Shown: positions 7,923 to 17,366, numbered from the stretch's first letter. The stretch: 64,000 nucleotides of DNA from JALZUU01 sp964441245 (GCA_964441245.1 CAYTVR010000007.1:1-64000); one strand, 5' to 3'. A program made the numbers and translations. The notes: a model not told the origin generated them from the letters alone.

Positions 7923-10313
7923 TTACGCACCATAGGGCACCCAAATATTTTTGATCTGGCTGGCTTGTCTTAAAAAATCAGCTCCTTGCGATTGCGCATG
8001 ATTGGTCCAATCTCTGTATTTCCCATTATTGGTCCAAGTTCTTTTCATATTATCGGCAGCGAGAAATTCGATTCTTTTACTTCCTTTTTGATCACCAAAA
8101 TACCAAATGCCATCTACATCATCATGCTTCGCTAAAACTTCGGCGAGTTCATCTTGGTCACCAGTTACAATATTTATGGTACCTGCAGGAACATCAGATG
8201 TTTCTAAAATTTGATAGAAATCCGTTGCCGAAAAAGGAGCGCTCGCTGATGGAATAGCGATCACACTATTTCCCATCGCAATGGCAGGAATCACTGTAGA
8301 AATAAAACCTAACAGTGGTGATTCATCAGGACAAATAATGGCCATGACACCAATTGATTCTGGCATCGCCAAAGTCACATTTCGAGTAATCGTATGATGT
8401 ACTTGCCCATCGTATTTATCTGCATAAGCTGCATAAGTATAAATTCGTTCAATAGACAAATTGACTTCTTTCAATGCGGTAGTTTTGGTGCAATTCATCA
8501 TTTGAACAATACGCTTCGCAAATTCTTCTTTTCTAATCGACAAGTTTTCTGCTAAATAATACAAAACTTGTGCTTTAGAATGACCAGTCATGCCCCCCCA
8601 CTTACTATTTTTGTGCGCAGCTTCTACTGCATTTCTAATGTCTTTTCGATTACCTGTTGACACTTCACCAACATAGGATCCGTTGGCACTTTTGATCACT
8701 GAACTATAGCCACCATCAGGACGAGCTTGCTTTCCACCAATGTACATTTTAGTAGTTCGATCAATTCCATTTGACGCGTCAGCAGTCACACCATTTGCTT
8801 TTCCATTTTTCTGTGCTGAAGACAATGGTTGACTTGTAAAAGCTTCTTCTACTCTTGGTTTGACATATTCGAATAATCCTTCTTTTCCACCTTCCCGTCC
8901 ATAACCTGATTCTCGATATCCTCCAAATCCAGCAGCTGCATCAAATACATTGGTGCAATTGACCCAAACGGTTCCTGCTTTGATTTGTGGTGCGATATCC
9001 AAGGCTAAATTCAGATTATCGGTCCAAACACTTGCAGCCAATCCATAACGGGTATTATTGGCTAATTTTATTGCTTCCTTGTGCGATCTAAAAGTCATGG
9101 CCACTAACACCGGTCCAAAAATTTCTACTTGTGAAATAGTGGAAGATGGTGATACATCTGTAAATAATGTTGGCGGATAAAAGTAACCATCTTTTGGACA
9201 AGCCCAAGAAGGTTGCCATAGTTTGCTTCCTTCATCCACTCCTTGTTGTACCAAATCTTCTATTACTTTTAACTGTACTGGAGCGACAATAGCACCGATG
9301 TCAATCGTTTTATCCAGCGAATTACCAATACGGAGTTTTTCCATTCTGGCTCTGATTTTTTTGTACAATTTGTCGGCAATACTTTCTTGTACCAGTAGCC
9401 TGGAACCCGCACAACACACTTGGCCTTGATTGAACCAGATGGCATCGACGACCCCTTCTACCACACTATCTAAATCTGCATCTTCAAAAACAATAAAAGG
9501 TGATTTTCCTCCCAGTTCTAAGGAGATTTTCTTGCCAGTCCCCGCTGTAGCTCTTCTAATAATTTTTCCTACTTCAGTAGAACCTGTAAAGGCAATTTTA
9601 TGCACATTTTTATGATCAACCAAAGCTGCTCCGGTCGTTCCATGTCCTGTAATGATGTTGACGACACCTGCGGGCAAACCAACTTGGTGACAAATGTCTG
9701 CAAACAATAAAGCTGTTAAGGAGGTAAATTCCGCTGGCTTTAAAACGACTGTATTTCCCATCGCGAGTGCTGGTGCTATTTTCCAGGCTAGCATCAACAG
9801 TGGAAAATTCCAAGGAATGATTTGACCAATGACTCCGATCTCTTTATAATCTTTGAGTTCGGTATCTCTAAGTTGAGCCCACCCCGCATGATGATAAAAA
9901 TGACGTGCCACTAAAGGAATATCGATATCTCGTGACTCTCGAATCGGCTTCCCATTATCCATGGATTCCAATACCGAAAATAGCCGAGCATGTTTTTGTA
10001 TTTGACGAGCTAAGGCATAGAGATATTGTGCTCTTTTATGCGGACCAATTTCCACCCATTTGGGCAAAGCTTTATTCGCAGCCATTACTGCATCATCGAC
10101 ATCCTTGGCATTTGCTTCGGCAAGCTTTGCTAGTTTTTCCTTTGTCGAAGGATTGATACTATCAAAGTATTTTTTCGATCTTGGTGCTTTCCATTTTCCA
10201 TTGATATACAATTGGAAAGTTCTTTTATGCGTTTCCAAAAATTCTATTGCTGCTGTAGTACTTTCTGGAGCAGGACCATATTCCATGGATTTATATATTT
10301 CTTTTATAGTCAT
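7923..10313 (-). CDS. Two-domain aldehyde dehydrogenase, ALDH16-like
   Basis: NAD(P)-dependent oxidation of an aldehyde to the acid. At 796 residues it is about 1.6 times a normal ALDH. Residues 1-490 form a complete catalytic domain: PWNFPLLM (168 on), FTGSTEVG (242 on), general base E266 in LELGGK, and catalytic C300 in FNQGQVCCAG. Residues 525-796 are a second, partial ALDH-like unit without a recognisable catalytic motif, an arrangement known from the ALDH16 family. Unlike human ALDH16A1, the N-terminal cysteine is present, so activity is expected. Its place between deoC and deoD suggests that acetaldehyde released by DeoC is its substrate (inference). Confidence 0.88.
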   Translation of the reverse strand: MTIKEIYKSMEYGPAPESTTAAIEFLETHKRTFQLYINGKWKAPRSKKYFDSINPSTKEKLAKLAEANAKDVDDAVMAANKALPKWVEIGPHKRAQYLYALARQIQKHARLFSVLESMDNGKPIRESRDIDIPLVARHFYHHAGWAQLRDTELKDYKEIGVIGQIIPWNFPLLMLAWKIAPALAMGNTVVLKPAEFTSLTALLFADICHQVGLPAGVVNIITGHGTTGAALVDHKNVHKIAFTGSTEVGKIIRRATAGTGKKISLELGGKSPFIVFEDADLDSVVEGVVDAIWFNQGQVCCAGSRLLVQESIADKLYKKIRARMEKLRIGNSLDKTIDIGAIVAPVQLKVIEDLVQQGVDEGSKLWQPSWACPKDGYFYPPTLFTDVSPSSTISQVEIFGPVLVAMTFRSHKEAIKLANNTRYGLAASVWTDNLNLALDIAPQIKAGTVWVNCTNVFDAAAGFGGYRESGYGREGGKEGLFEYVKPRVEEAFTSQPLSSAQKNGKANGVTADASNGIDRTTKMYIGGKQARPDGGYSSVIKSANGSYVGEVSTGNRKDIRNAVEAAHKNSKWGGMTGHSKAQVLYYLAENLSIRKEEFAKRIVQMMNCTKTTALKEVNLSIERIYTYAAYADKYDGQVHHTITRNVTLAMPESIGVMAIICPDESPLLGFISTVIPAIAMGNSVIAIPSASAPFSATDFYQILETSDVPAGTINIVTGDQDELAEVLAKHDDVDGIWYFGDQKGSKRIEFLAADNMKRTWTNNGKYRDWTNHAQSQGADFLRQASQIKNIWVPYGA

Positions 10314-10336
10314 TTTAATAAGTTTTTTGATTAGTA

Positions 10337-10397
10337 TGTGTTCTGGTGTTAATGTATTTTAATGTATACGATTACAGTGACCAGAACACATTAACAC
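10337..10397. repeat. Octamer-built intergenic hairpin, copy 2, with two alternative stems
   Basis: TGTGTTCTGGT (10337-10347) pairs perfectly with ACCAGAACACA (10380-10390). Alternatively GTGTTAATGT (10346-10355) pairs perfectly with ACATTAACAC (10388-10397). The two stems overlap, so they are mutually exclusive. The left arm again splits into octamers GTGTTCTG-GTGTTAAT-GTATTTTA. It lies just after the deoC stop. Confidence 0.65.
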
Positions 10398-10415
10398 TTT
10401 AAAACCACAGCACTA

Positions 10416-11423
10416 TTACGCCATCGGATGTCGGAATGAAGCAGAATATCTGCCCGTTACAAAATGTTCCAATTGTCTTTCTATATCTCCTAGTAAACTA
10501 CTTGCACCGAATCTAAAAAGATCTTGATTCAACCATTCATCGCCTAATTCTTCTTTGATTAAAATCAACCAGGCAATGGCTTGTTTAGCCGTTCGGATAC
10601 CTCCTGCAGGTTTGAAGCCCACTTTAACTCCAGTCAATTCATAGTATGCTCGAATCGCTCGAATCATGACTAAACTTACGGGGATAGTAGCGTTGACACT
10701 TTCTTTTCCTGTACTTGTTTTGATAAAATCAGATCCGGCCATCATACTAACCATACTTGCTTTCGCGACTTTGGTATAAGTAGGAATTTCTCCAGTAGCT
10801 AAAATAGTTTTCATGTGTGCCTCCCCACAAGCTTTGCGATAAGCGGCTACTTCCTTGTACAAATCTTTCCATCTTGATTCTAAAACCAATCTTCGACTAA
10901 TGACAATGTCAATTTCTTTTGCGCCAGCAGCTACAGACAATTCAATTTGTTTGATTCTTTCTTTAAAAGGAATTTGACCAGCGGGGAAAGCTGTAGACAC
11001 TGCGGCAACAGGTAAATTACTTCCTTGCAAAGCAGCTACCGCGGTTTTGATATGATTGTGATAGACACAAACGGCTCCCACTTTGATGCCCATATCTGCC
11101 ATTCCCATGGCATCGAGCAAGTCTTGTCGAACAGGGGATTTCGCTTTCGCGCAAAGTCGATTGACGTTTCCATCGGTATCATCTCCTGCAAGTGTTGTGA
11201 GATCAATACAGGTTACCGCTCGCAATAACCAAGCAGCCTGCCATTGTTTTTTAACGGATCGGCGTTTGGTCAAAGTCGCTGCTCTTCTTTCCACTGCACT
11301 TCTATTCACATTCATACTTGCAAATATTTTTGCATCAAATGGTATTCCTTCATTCCGTTCATGATGGGCAGTTTTGGCTTTTTTGACGCCATTCCTACTT
11401 GCCTTTATTTTTGTTTTTGCCAT
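10416..11423 (-). CDS. deoC: Deoxyribose-phosphate aldolase DeoC
   Basis: Splits 2-deoxyribose-5-phosphate into glyceraldehyde-3-phosphate and acetaldehyde. At 335 residues it belongs to the longer, eukaryote-like DERA group rather than the 250-residue E. coli type. Active-site residues are clear: Schiff-base K235 in FIKTSTGK, and the relay pair D172 (KEIDIVI) and K271 (GFKPAGGIRT). The first 25 residues are basic and probably disordered. It sits between deoA and the aldehyde dehydrogenase, matching the order of the pathway. Confidence 0.95.
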   Translation of the reverse strand: MAKTKIKASRNGVKKAKTAHHERNEGIPFDAKIFASMNVNRSAVERRAATLTKRRSVKKQWQAAWLLRAVTCIDLTTLAGDDTDGNVNRLCAKAKSPVRQDLLDAMGMADMGIKVGAVCVYHNHIKTAVAALQGSNLPVAAVSTAFPAGQIPFKERIKQIELSVAAGAKEIDIVISRRLVLESRWKDLYKEVAAYRKACGEAHMKTILATGEIPTYTKVAKASMVSMMAGSDFIKTSTGKESVNATIPVSLVMIRAIRAYYELTGVKVGFKPAGGIRTAKQAIAWLILIKEELGDEWLNQDLFRFGASSLLGDIERQLEHFVTGRYSASFRHPMA

Positions 11424-11475
11424 AATTTTACTTTTGGTATTTTACTATTAATATGCTCTGGTACTAATACTAGAA

Positions 11476-12774
11476 TCACATTATCGTATTGAGTATCAAT
11501 GGTTTTAATTGAGCAGCTTGAGGACTAACATTATAAGCCGAATTTAAGAATTTTTCTGCTTTAATAAAAAAAGATGGATCATTGGCATATAAGATGGCTA
11601 ATTCCTCTCCTTCTTTTATAGGGTCTCCTATTTTCTTTTTTAAGAGAATTCCGGCACCCATGTCAATTGTACTCGCTTTTGTTTCTCTTCCTGCACCTAG
11701 GCTTACAGAAGCTAAACCAATATCAAGCGCGTTTAGATGAGTGATAAATCCAGTAGTCTTACTTTTATGACTATGCGTAAATTTCGCCTTTGGTAATAAA
11801 TCAGTCTCTTCTACTTCTTCGATATTTCCTCCTTGTGCGGTTACAAATTCTTTAAATTTTTCAAAGGCTGCTCCAGAAGCGATTAATCCTTGCAATTTTT
11901 TAATGCCCTCTTCTTTTGTCGAAACTACTTTTGCTAACATCAACATATTGCTTCCCAATTCCAAACACAATTGGGTTAGATCTTCTGGGCCATTCCCTTT
12001 TAAAGTATCGATGGCTTCTTTGACTTCGAGGGCATTTCCAACTGCAAAACCTAATGGTTCGTGCATAGCGGAAATGACTACAATTACTTTTCGATTCATT
12101 TTAGCACCAATCTCAATAATGATCTTCGCTAATTTTTTAGCCTCTTCTTCCGTTTTCATGAAAGCACCTTCCCCTACTTTTATATCAATCACAATCGCAT
12201 CGGCACCACAAGCCAATTTTTTACTCATGATGCTTGACGCAATTAGAGAAATATTATTTACTGTACCTGTTACGTCTCTAAGCGCATAAAGTTTTTTATC
12301 CGCTGGAACTAATTTTTCATTTTGTCCACAAACCGCAATGCCATGCTTTTGTACATTTTCAATAAATACTTCTCGGGTCATGTCCACGGACAAACCACTG
12401 ATGGCCTCTAATTTGTCCAGTGTGCCACCTGTATGGCCAAGCCCCCGACCTGACATTTTTGCAACAGGAACTCCAGCAACGGCAACCAAGGGTGCCAATA
12501 CAATCGTGGTTTTGTCACCCACTCCACCGGTACTATGTTTATCGACTTTGATCCCCTTAATTGCTGCGAGATCAATCAAATCTCCTGACCTCATCATAAT
12601 GTCTGTGAGATTGGCCGTTTCGTCGTCATTCAATCCTTTAAAATAGATCGCCATCAAAAAAGAGGCCATTTGATAATCAGGAATTTTACCAGAAACAAAT
12701 CCATCAATGATCGATGATAACTCTTCCCTACTCAATTCTTTTCCATCTCTTTTCTTTTTGATTAGTTCTACCAT
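11476..12774 (-). CDS. deoA: Thymidine / pyrimidine-nucleoside phosphorylase
   Basis: Phosphorolysis of thymidine, deoxyuridine or uridine to base and (deoxy)ribose-1-phosphate. The 432-residue protein has the class II nucleoside phosphorylase layout: small helical domain (1-65), KHSTGGVGDKTT phosphate loop (79-90), and the signature KMSGRGLGHTGGTLDKLE (106-123). The length fits the pyrimidine-nucleoside phosphorylase (Pdp) group as well as DeoA, so uridine may also be used. It lies 97 bases after deoB and 52 before deoC on the same strand. Confidence 0.93.
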   Translation of the reverse strand: MVELIKKKRDGKELSREELSSIIDGFVSGKIPDYQMASFLMAIYFKGLNDDETANLTDIMMRSGDLIDLAAIKGIKVDKHSTGGVGDKTTIVLAPLVAVAGVPVAKMSGRGLGHTGGTLDKLEAISGLSVDMTREVFIENVQKHGIAVCGQNEKLVPADKKLYALRDVTGTVNNISLIASSIMSKKLACGADAIVIDIKVGEGAFMKTEEEAKKLAKIIIEIGAKMNRKVIVVISAMHEPLGFAVGNALEVKEAIDTLKGNGPEDLTQLCLELGSNMLMLAKVVSTKEEGIKKLQGLIASGAAFEKFKEFVTAQGGNIEEVEETDLLPKAKFTHSHKSKTTGFITHLNALDIGLASVSLGAGRETKASTIDMGAGILLKKKIGDPIKEGEELAILYANDPSFFIKAEKFLNSAYNVSPQAAQLKPLILNTIM

Positions 12775-12871
12775 TTTTACTGGTTGTTGGTTAGTGGATA
12801 TTTGGTGCTGCTTACTAGATATTGCTTTAGTCGCTTAGCGCAAAAAAATTAGACAAAAGGTCATTGTTTGC

Positions 12872-14044
12872 TTAGGCACTTATGGCTGAAAAGTAACTTT
12901 CTCCAGGTGACTCAAAATCAATATCAAGGGCTTCGGCTATGGTGGAAGATATGTCTGCAAAAGTTTGGCGAATACCAATATTAGTTCCTGATTGGATCAT
13001 TTTTCCGTAAGTCAAAATGGGGATATATTCTCGGGTATGATCAGTACCGGGAGCGGAAGGATCATTGCCATGATCAGCTGTGATGATGAGTAAATCGTCC
13101 TCCTTCAATTTGTCCAAAATGATAGGTAACTCATGATCAAATTCCATTAAAGATTTGGCGTATCCTTCAATGTCTCTTCGATGTCCAAACAACATGTCAA
13201 AATCAACTAAATTCGTGAATATCAAACCTTTAGAAGGCTTTCCTATGGCTTTGATTGTTTCTTTTATCCCTTCCAAATTATTGGCTGTTTTCACGTAAGT
13301 GCTAATACCCTTTCCTGCAAAAATATCGACTATTTTACCAATAGAAACCACTTCTTTTTCATGGTTTTGAATGGCATTTAATAAGTTATCGGGCGGCATT
13401 ACAGAGAAGTCTTTTCTTCGACTTGTTCGGGTATAATTTCCAGATGTTCCGATGAATGGACGAGCAATCACTCGACTCACTTCATAGTCACCTTTGAGCA
13501 TGTCTCTTGCTATTTGACAGATTCTGTATTGCTCTTCGATGGGATAAACATTCTCGTGCATCGCAATCTGAAAAACGCTATCGGCAGAAGTATATACAAT
13601 CGGATATTTGGTGCGACAATGTTCATCCCCTAATTCATTAATCACAGCAGTTCCCGAGGCTGTTTTGTTTCCTAAGGTTGGTGTTCCGATCGCCTTTTCA
13701 TACCGATCCATAAATTCTTTTGGAAAGCCGTTTGGAAAGGTTGGAAATGGTTTTTCTAAAACAGTACCGCAAATTTCCCAATGTCCAGTAGTGGTGTCTT
13801 TACCAGAAGATTTTTCAACAGCTTTGCCAAAAGCGGCTTTGGGATGATCCGTTTTTGCCAATAAATTGCTAGGATCAATATTTCCTAAACCAAGACTGGT
13901 TAAATTAGGAATTTGAAGTTGAGGATAAAACTTGGCAATATTACCAAGCGTGTTGCTTCCCTGATCATTATACAAATTTGCGTCAGGTAATTCTCCAATT
14001 CCTACACTATCTAATACAATTAAGATAACTCGATTGACCTTCAT
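12872..14044 (-). CDS. deoB: Phosphopentomutase DeoB
   Basis: Interconverts (deoxy)ribose-1-phosphate and -5-phosphate, linking the phosphorylases to DeoC. The 390-residue protein is of the alkaline-phosphatase-superfamily type. Metal-ligand D12 lies in VILIVLDSVGIGELPDA, the phosphorylatable threonine region is GKDTTTGHWEICG (about 81-93), and the second metal site shows ITADHGNDPSAPGTDHTREY near the C-terminus. It is the first gene of the minus-strand deo operon, with a promoter candidate about 60 bases upstream. Confidence 0.96.
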   Translation of the reverse strand: MKVNRVILIVLDSVGIGELPDANLYNDQGSNTLGNIAKFYPQLQIPNLTSLGLGNIDPSNLLAKTDHPKAAFGKAVEKSSGKDTTTGHWEICGTVLEKPFPTFPNGFPKEFMDRYEKAIGTPTLGNKTASGTAVINELGDEHCRTKYPIVYTSADSVFQIAMHENVYPIEEQYRICQIARDMLKGDYEVSRVIARPFIGTSGNYTRTSRRKDFSVMPPDNLLNAIQNHEKEVVSIGKIVDIFAGKGISTYVKTANNLEGIKETIKAIGKPSKGLIFTNLVDFDMLFGHRRDIEGYAKSLMEFDHELPIILDKLKEDDLLIITADHGNDPSAPGTDHTREYIPILTYGKMIQSGTNIGIRQTFADISSTIAEALDIDFESPGESYFSAISA

Positions 14045-14103
14045 AAAGAGCGTTTTTAAATGAATGATATTGAATTGATCGAATTTTTTGGGAATTTTTT
14101 ACG

Positions 14104-14131
14104 CAAAGTAAACACTTCATTTTACAACAAA
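14104..14131 (-). promoter_or_regulatory. Candidate deo operon promoter
   Basis: On the minus strand TTTG (14131-14128) is followed after 17 bases by TACTTTG (14110-14104), close to the Bacteroidetes -33 TTTG / -7 TAnnTTTG consensus but one base short in the -7 element. It lies about 60 bases before the deoB ATG. No DeoR-type operator was recognised. Confidence 0.45.
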
Positions 14132-14297
14132 GCGGGAATAAATATAGGATAAAGTATCAATATCTAAAGTGTTTTTGTTAAAATCCTTCTTTAAAAAAGA
14201 GAAATCCTATTAAAAATAATGGATTAACGACTGAATTTATTTTTAGAATTTAAGGTAAAAAAATGCTAAAATCCCTCGTTATCCGGCTTCAACCTCC

Positions 14298-14306
14298 TAC
14301 CTTTGC
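14298..14306 (+). promoter_or_regulatory. Candidate -7 promoter element for the lipoprotein gene
   Basis: TACCTTTGC matches the Bacteroidetes -7 consensus TAnnTTTG, 26 bases before the ATG at 14333. A good TTTG -33 box is not evident upstream, so this is a partial match. Confidence 0.45.
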
Positions 14307-14332
14307 ACAAAATTTAAAAAAAGATATTTTAT

Positions 14333-14779
14333 ATGAATTCATCTTCGTTTTTATTTTGTATTTCTTTACTTTTCATTTGCTTTAGTTGTGATCAAAATTC
14401 GACTACTAAAACCGAGGAGCAAGAGGTTGCTGCAGTAAAACTATTGCCAAGCGAAGTTATTTATAATGAAGTGATGAAAATTCATGATGATGTCATGCCC
14501 AAAGTAAAAGACATCAATCGATTACAAAAGCAATTAAAAGCCAAATTAGAATCGCCAGAGGCGACGACTAATCAAAAGGAGATTCAAAGTCTTTTACAAC
14601 AATTAGATCTAGCGGACAAAAGTATGTGGGATTGGATGGGAGCATTTAAACAACCAAATAAAAACAGTCCTCAAGATAGCATCATTCAATATTTAAAACA
14701 GGAAAAAATCACTATTTCAAAAGTAAGTGAAGACATGTTGAATAGTATTGCTAAGGCCAAAAAATATTTAAATCAATAA
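14333..14779 (+). CDS. Small helical lipoprotein, hypothetical
   Basis: A 148-residue predicted lipoprotein with signal peptide and lipobox ending ICFSC (cysteine 19). The mature part is charged and helical: a heptad-like segment (VKDINRLQKQLKAKLESPEA, then IQSLLQQLDLADKSMWDWM) and a lysine-rich C-terminal helix. The WDWMGAFKQP motif is the most distinctive stretch. Similar small coiled-coil lipoproteins occur in Bacteroidetes without known function. It is followed after 28 bases by the esterase gene on the same strand and is probably co-transcribed with it. Confidence 0.65.
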   Translation: MNSSSFLFCISLLFICFSCDQNSTTKTEEQEVAAVKLLPSEVIYNEVMKIHDDVMPKVKDINRLQKQLKAKLESPEATTNQKEIQSLLQQLDLADKSMWDWMGAFKQPNKNSPQDSIIQYLKQEKITISKVSEDMLNSIAKAKKYLNQ

Positions 14780-14807
14780 AATTTTAGCACACTACAAACA
14801 AAATCCA

Positions 14808-15539
14808 ATGAGACGAGAACTTCAAGGATGGCATAGCCCAGCATTAAACAAACATATGGAAATCGCTACGTATGGACATTATGGACATGCGCTATTGATG
14901 TTACCTACAGCAGCAGCTGATTATTTAGAATATGAACGTTTTCAATTAATTGATGCGATCAGTGAACCTATCAATTCTGGAAAATTCAAAGCCTTTTCTA
15001 TCAATAGTATCAACTCTGAAAGTTGGTTGAACAGCAGAATGTATCCTCCGCACAAAGCTATTCGGCATGCGCAATTCAATGATTATATTATCAATGAAGT
15101 AGTCCCTTTTATAAGGAACCATACTAGCCATGATACGCCGATCTATATTACAGGTGCTTCGCTTGGCGCTCTACATGCTTGTAATCTTTTCTTTCGCCAT
15201 CCTGATATTTTTGCAGGAACCATTGCGATGAGTGGGAACTATGATTTGACCACTTATACAGATGGATATTTTGATGATCAGGTCTATTTTAATAGTCCAG
15301 AACATTATCTTAAAAACTTGGATGATGATTATTTCCTTCCTATGCTGCGCCAAAAGAAACACATTCATCTCTTGACTGGATCTGGAAACTATGAGACTCC
15401 TGATGCTACTCGTCGGTTTTCTGCTTTGCTTTCTTCAAAAGGTATTCCGCATGAGTTAGATGTTTGGGGACATGATATGCCGCATGATTGGCCAACTTGG
15501 CGAGCAATGCTTCCATATTATTTACAGTCTAGATTTTAG
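14808..15539 (+). CDS. Alpha/beta-hydrolase, esterase-like
   Basis: A 243-residue cytosolic alpha/beta-hydrolase of the esterase D/COG4947 kind. The nucleophile elbow is ITGASLGALHA with serine at residue 118, and the C-terminal WGHDMPHDWPTW offers the catalytic histidine (222 or 226). No signal peptide is seen. The long histidine- and aromatic-rich N-terminus (GWHSPALNKHMEIATYGHYG) is typical of this group. The substrate is unknown; acyl esters or S-formylglutathione-like thioesters are possibilities by analogy. Next to it lie SCO and cytochrome c genes with no obvious link. Confidence 0.8.
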   Translation: MRRELQGWHSPALNKHMEIATYGHYGHALLMLPTAAADYLEYERFQLIDAISEPINSGKFKAFSINSINSESWLNSRMYPPHKAIRHAQFNDYIINEVVPFIRNHTSHDTPIYITGASLGALHACNLFFRHPDIFAGTIAMSGNYDLTTYTDGYFDDQVYFNSPEHYLKNLDDDYFLPMLRQKKHIHLLTGSGNYETPDATRRFSALLSSKGIPHELDVWGHDMPHDWPTWRAMLPYYLQSRF

Positions 15540-15772
15540 CCTGTTCTGACCTTCGGTGGGGCAAGATTTTCACTCCGTTTCGATTGGTTGTTGGCCTCTT
15601 GTAGTGAAGGTACTTTTACGGAAAATTGACAAAAACGGGTAAGCGAATTTAAGTTTCATTTGTTGCTAAAGTATCAACTATTCTAATTTTTGATTACGAG
15701 TTGTTAATCATTTATTGGGAATAAACGTTAAGATGAACTTTCAAACATGATCCAAAATAAATTCATCGACAC

Positions 15773-16387
15773 ATGAAAAATTATATATCAAAATTTTCTT
15801 TACTCCTTTTATTATTGATTTTTTTTGCTGCTTGTCAGCAAGAAGAAAAATTACCTATCCTAGGGAATAGAGATGTAGTCAATGGGAAAACGATTTATCA
15901 TACCATACCTGATTTTCAATTTATTGATCAAGATAGCAGTCAGGTAAATAACACCACATTTAAGGATAAAATATATATCGCCAACGATTTTTTTACTTCC
16001 TGTCCGACTATTTGCCCAAAGGTAAAACAACAAATGCTACGTATTTATGATCGTTTTGAGGATGAGGAACAATTGAAATTTTTGTCTTTATCCATTGATA
16101 CCCGAAACGACAATGTGGCTAAATTAAAAAAATATGCCACCAAACTAGACATCGATGCTCAACGTTGGCATTTGGTTACCGGAGAAAAGGATCATATTTA
16201 TGACGTTTGTGATGATTTTTTCTTGGTCGCAAAGGAAGATCCAGATGCACCAGGCGGCTTCGATCACAGTGGGATACTCATACTTGTTGACAAAAATCAA
16301 AGAGTACGTGCTTTTGCAGATGGGACGAATCCCGAAAAAGTAGATGAAATGATGAAGAACATTGAAAAATTGTTGAAGGAAGGGTAA
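15773..16387 (+). CDS. SCO1/SenC-family copper chaperone lipoprotein
   Basis: A thioredoxin-fold copper protein that helps build the CuA site of cytochrome c oxidase. The 204-residue sequence has a lipobox (FFAAC, cysteine 21), then the copper-binding C77-x3-C81 in FFTSCPTICP, and the third ligand histidine at 165 in GGFDHSGILI. All three ligands are intact, so copper binding is expected. It would be anchored in the membrane facing the periplasm. The next gene, after an assembly gap, is a cytochrome c; the pair probably forms one respiratory unit. Confidence 0.93.
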   Translation: MKNYISKFSLLLLLLIFFAACQQEEKLPILGNRDVVNGKTIYHTIPDFQFIDQDSSQVNNTTFKDKIYIANDFFTSCPTICPKVKQQMLRIYDRFEDEEQLKFLSLSIDTRNDNVAKLKKYATKLDIDAQRWHLVTGEKDHIYDVCDDFFLVAKEDPDAPGGFDHSGILILVDKNQRVRAFADGTNPEKVDEMMKNIEKLLKEG

Positions 16388-16396
16388 TTGGTTATT

Positions 16397-16496
16397 NNNN
16401 NNNNNNNNNNNNNNNNNNNNNNNNNNNNNNNNNNNNNNNNNNNNNNNNNNNNNNNNNNNNNNNNNNNNNNNNNNNNNNNNNNNNNNNNNNNNNNNN
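16397..16496. other. Assembly gap of 100 N
   Basis: Exactly 100 unknown bases, the conventional length for a scaffold gap of unknown size. It starts 10 bases after the SCO stop codon and ends 35 bases before the cytochrome c start, so the true distance and any content between them are unknown. Confidence 0.98.
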
Positions 16497-16531
16497 TAAT
16501 TCTATCTAATTTTTTGTTATAAATTGTTCGT

Positions 16532-16936
16532 TTGAATAAAAAAACATTTCTATTACTCTCGGTTCTAATCGCAAGTGTGGTTTCTTTTTGGACTTGTAGT
16601 TACAAACCATATACTCAAGGGAAACGCTTGTATCAAGCTTTTTGTGCCAATTGCCATATGGATAATGGAGAGGGACTCAGAAGTTTGTATCCACCATTAG
16701 CCAACTCTGATTATCTCGAAAAAAATCATGATCAATTAGCTTGTATCATAGCTAATGGTATGAGTGGAAAAATAGTAGTCAATGGAAAAGAATACGATCA
16801 AGCCATGGCTGGGGTGACTGCTCTAAACGATATTGAAATCAATAATATCATCAACTATATCAATCATGCTTGGGGTAATAATTTAGGAAAAAGTAATATT
16901 GTAGATGTTCGTGCTAAATTAAAAGAGTGTAAATAG
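16532..16936 (+). CDS. Mono-haem c-type cytochrome
   Basis: A small periplasmic electron carrier of 134 residues. A hydrophobic leader (KKTFLLLSVLIASVVSFW) is followed by the haem-binding CANCH (residues 38-42) and a likely axial methionine at 92 in AMAG, the usual class I layout. Cysteine 22 right after the leader may be lipidated, but the preceding residues (FWT) do not make a good lipobox. The only reasonable start is TTG at 16532: an in-frame TAA lies four codons upstream and no ATG or GTG falls between them. The promoter or an earlier partner gene may lie in the gap. Confidence 0.85.
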   Translation: MNKKTFLLLSVLIASVVSFWTCSYKPYTQGKRLYQAFCANCHMDNGEGLRSLYPPLANSDYLEKNHDQLACIIANGMSGKIVVNGKEYDQAMAGVTALNDIEINNIINYINHAWGNNLGKSNIVDVRAKLKECK

Positions 16937-17366
16937 TCATTTGAATACTATTCAACATTCAACCATGATGATCCATTTTTCTATTTTACGACTCTACTCC
17001 AAATCTATAGGCAAAATCTGAGAACTCGATAATTCCTTCATTTTTTAACTCGTCTAGTACAAAATTACCTTGATCATAAAAGGAACTTATTAATCTTCTA
17101 GTACTCTATAAGCTTATTTCTTAAAATCAATTTGAGATTTAAAACTCGATTCAATTAACTTTATCTAGTAAACAAGATTGGTCACACCTTCCTCAAACCA
17201 TTGACTACCAACAACATATACTCTAATTGCTTAATAAATGACCTACTTATAGTGAGGCGTTTAATGCTATATATATGACAGGAAATTAATTAGTTTAAAT
17301 ACCCCAAATCTGTAAAAAGTGTGTATTTTTGGGCAGTTCAATCTAATAATATACCTTATTAAACTT
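16937..17366 (+). other. Intergenic region with a promoter candidate
   Basis: About 430 AT-rich bases without a convincing gene. On the plus strand TATTTTTG at 17324-17331 fits the TAnnTTTG -7 element and would start transcription roughly 30 bases before the ATG at 17367. No clear terminator for the cytochrome gene was seen. Confidence 0.45.
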
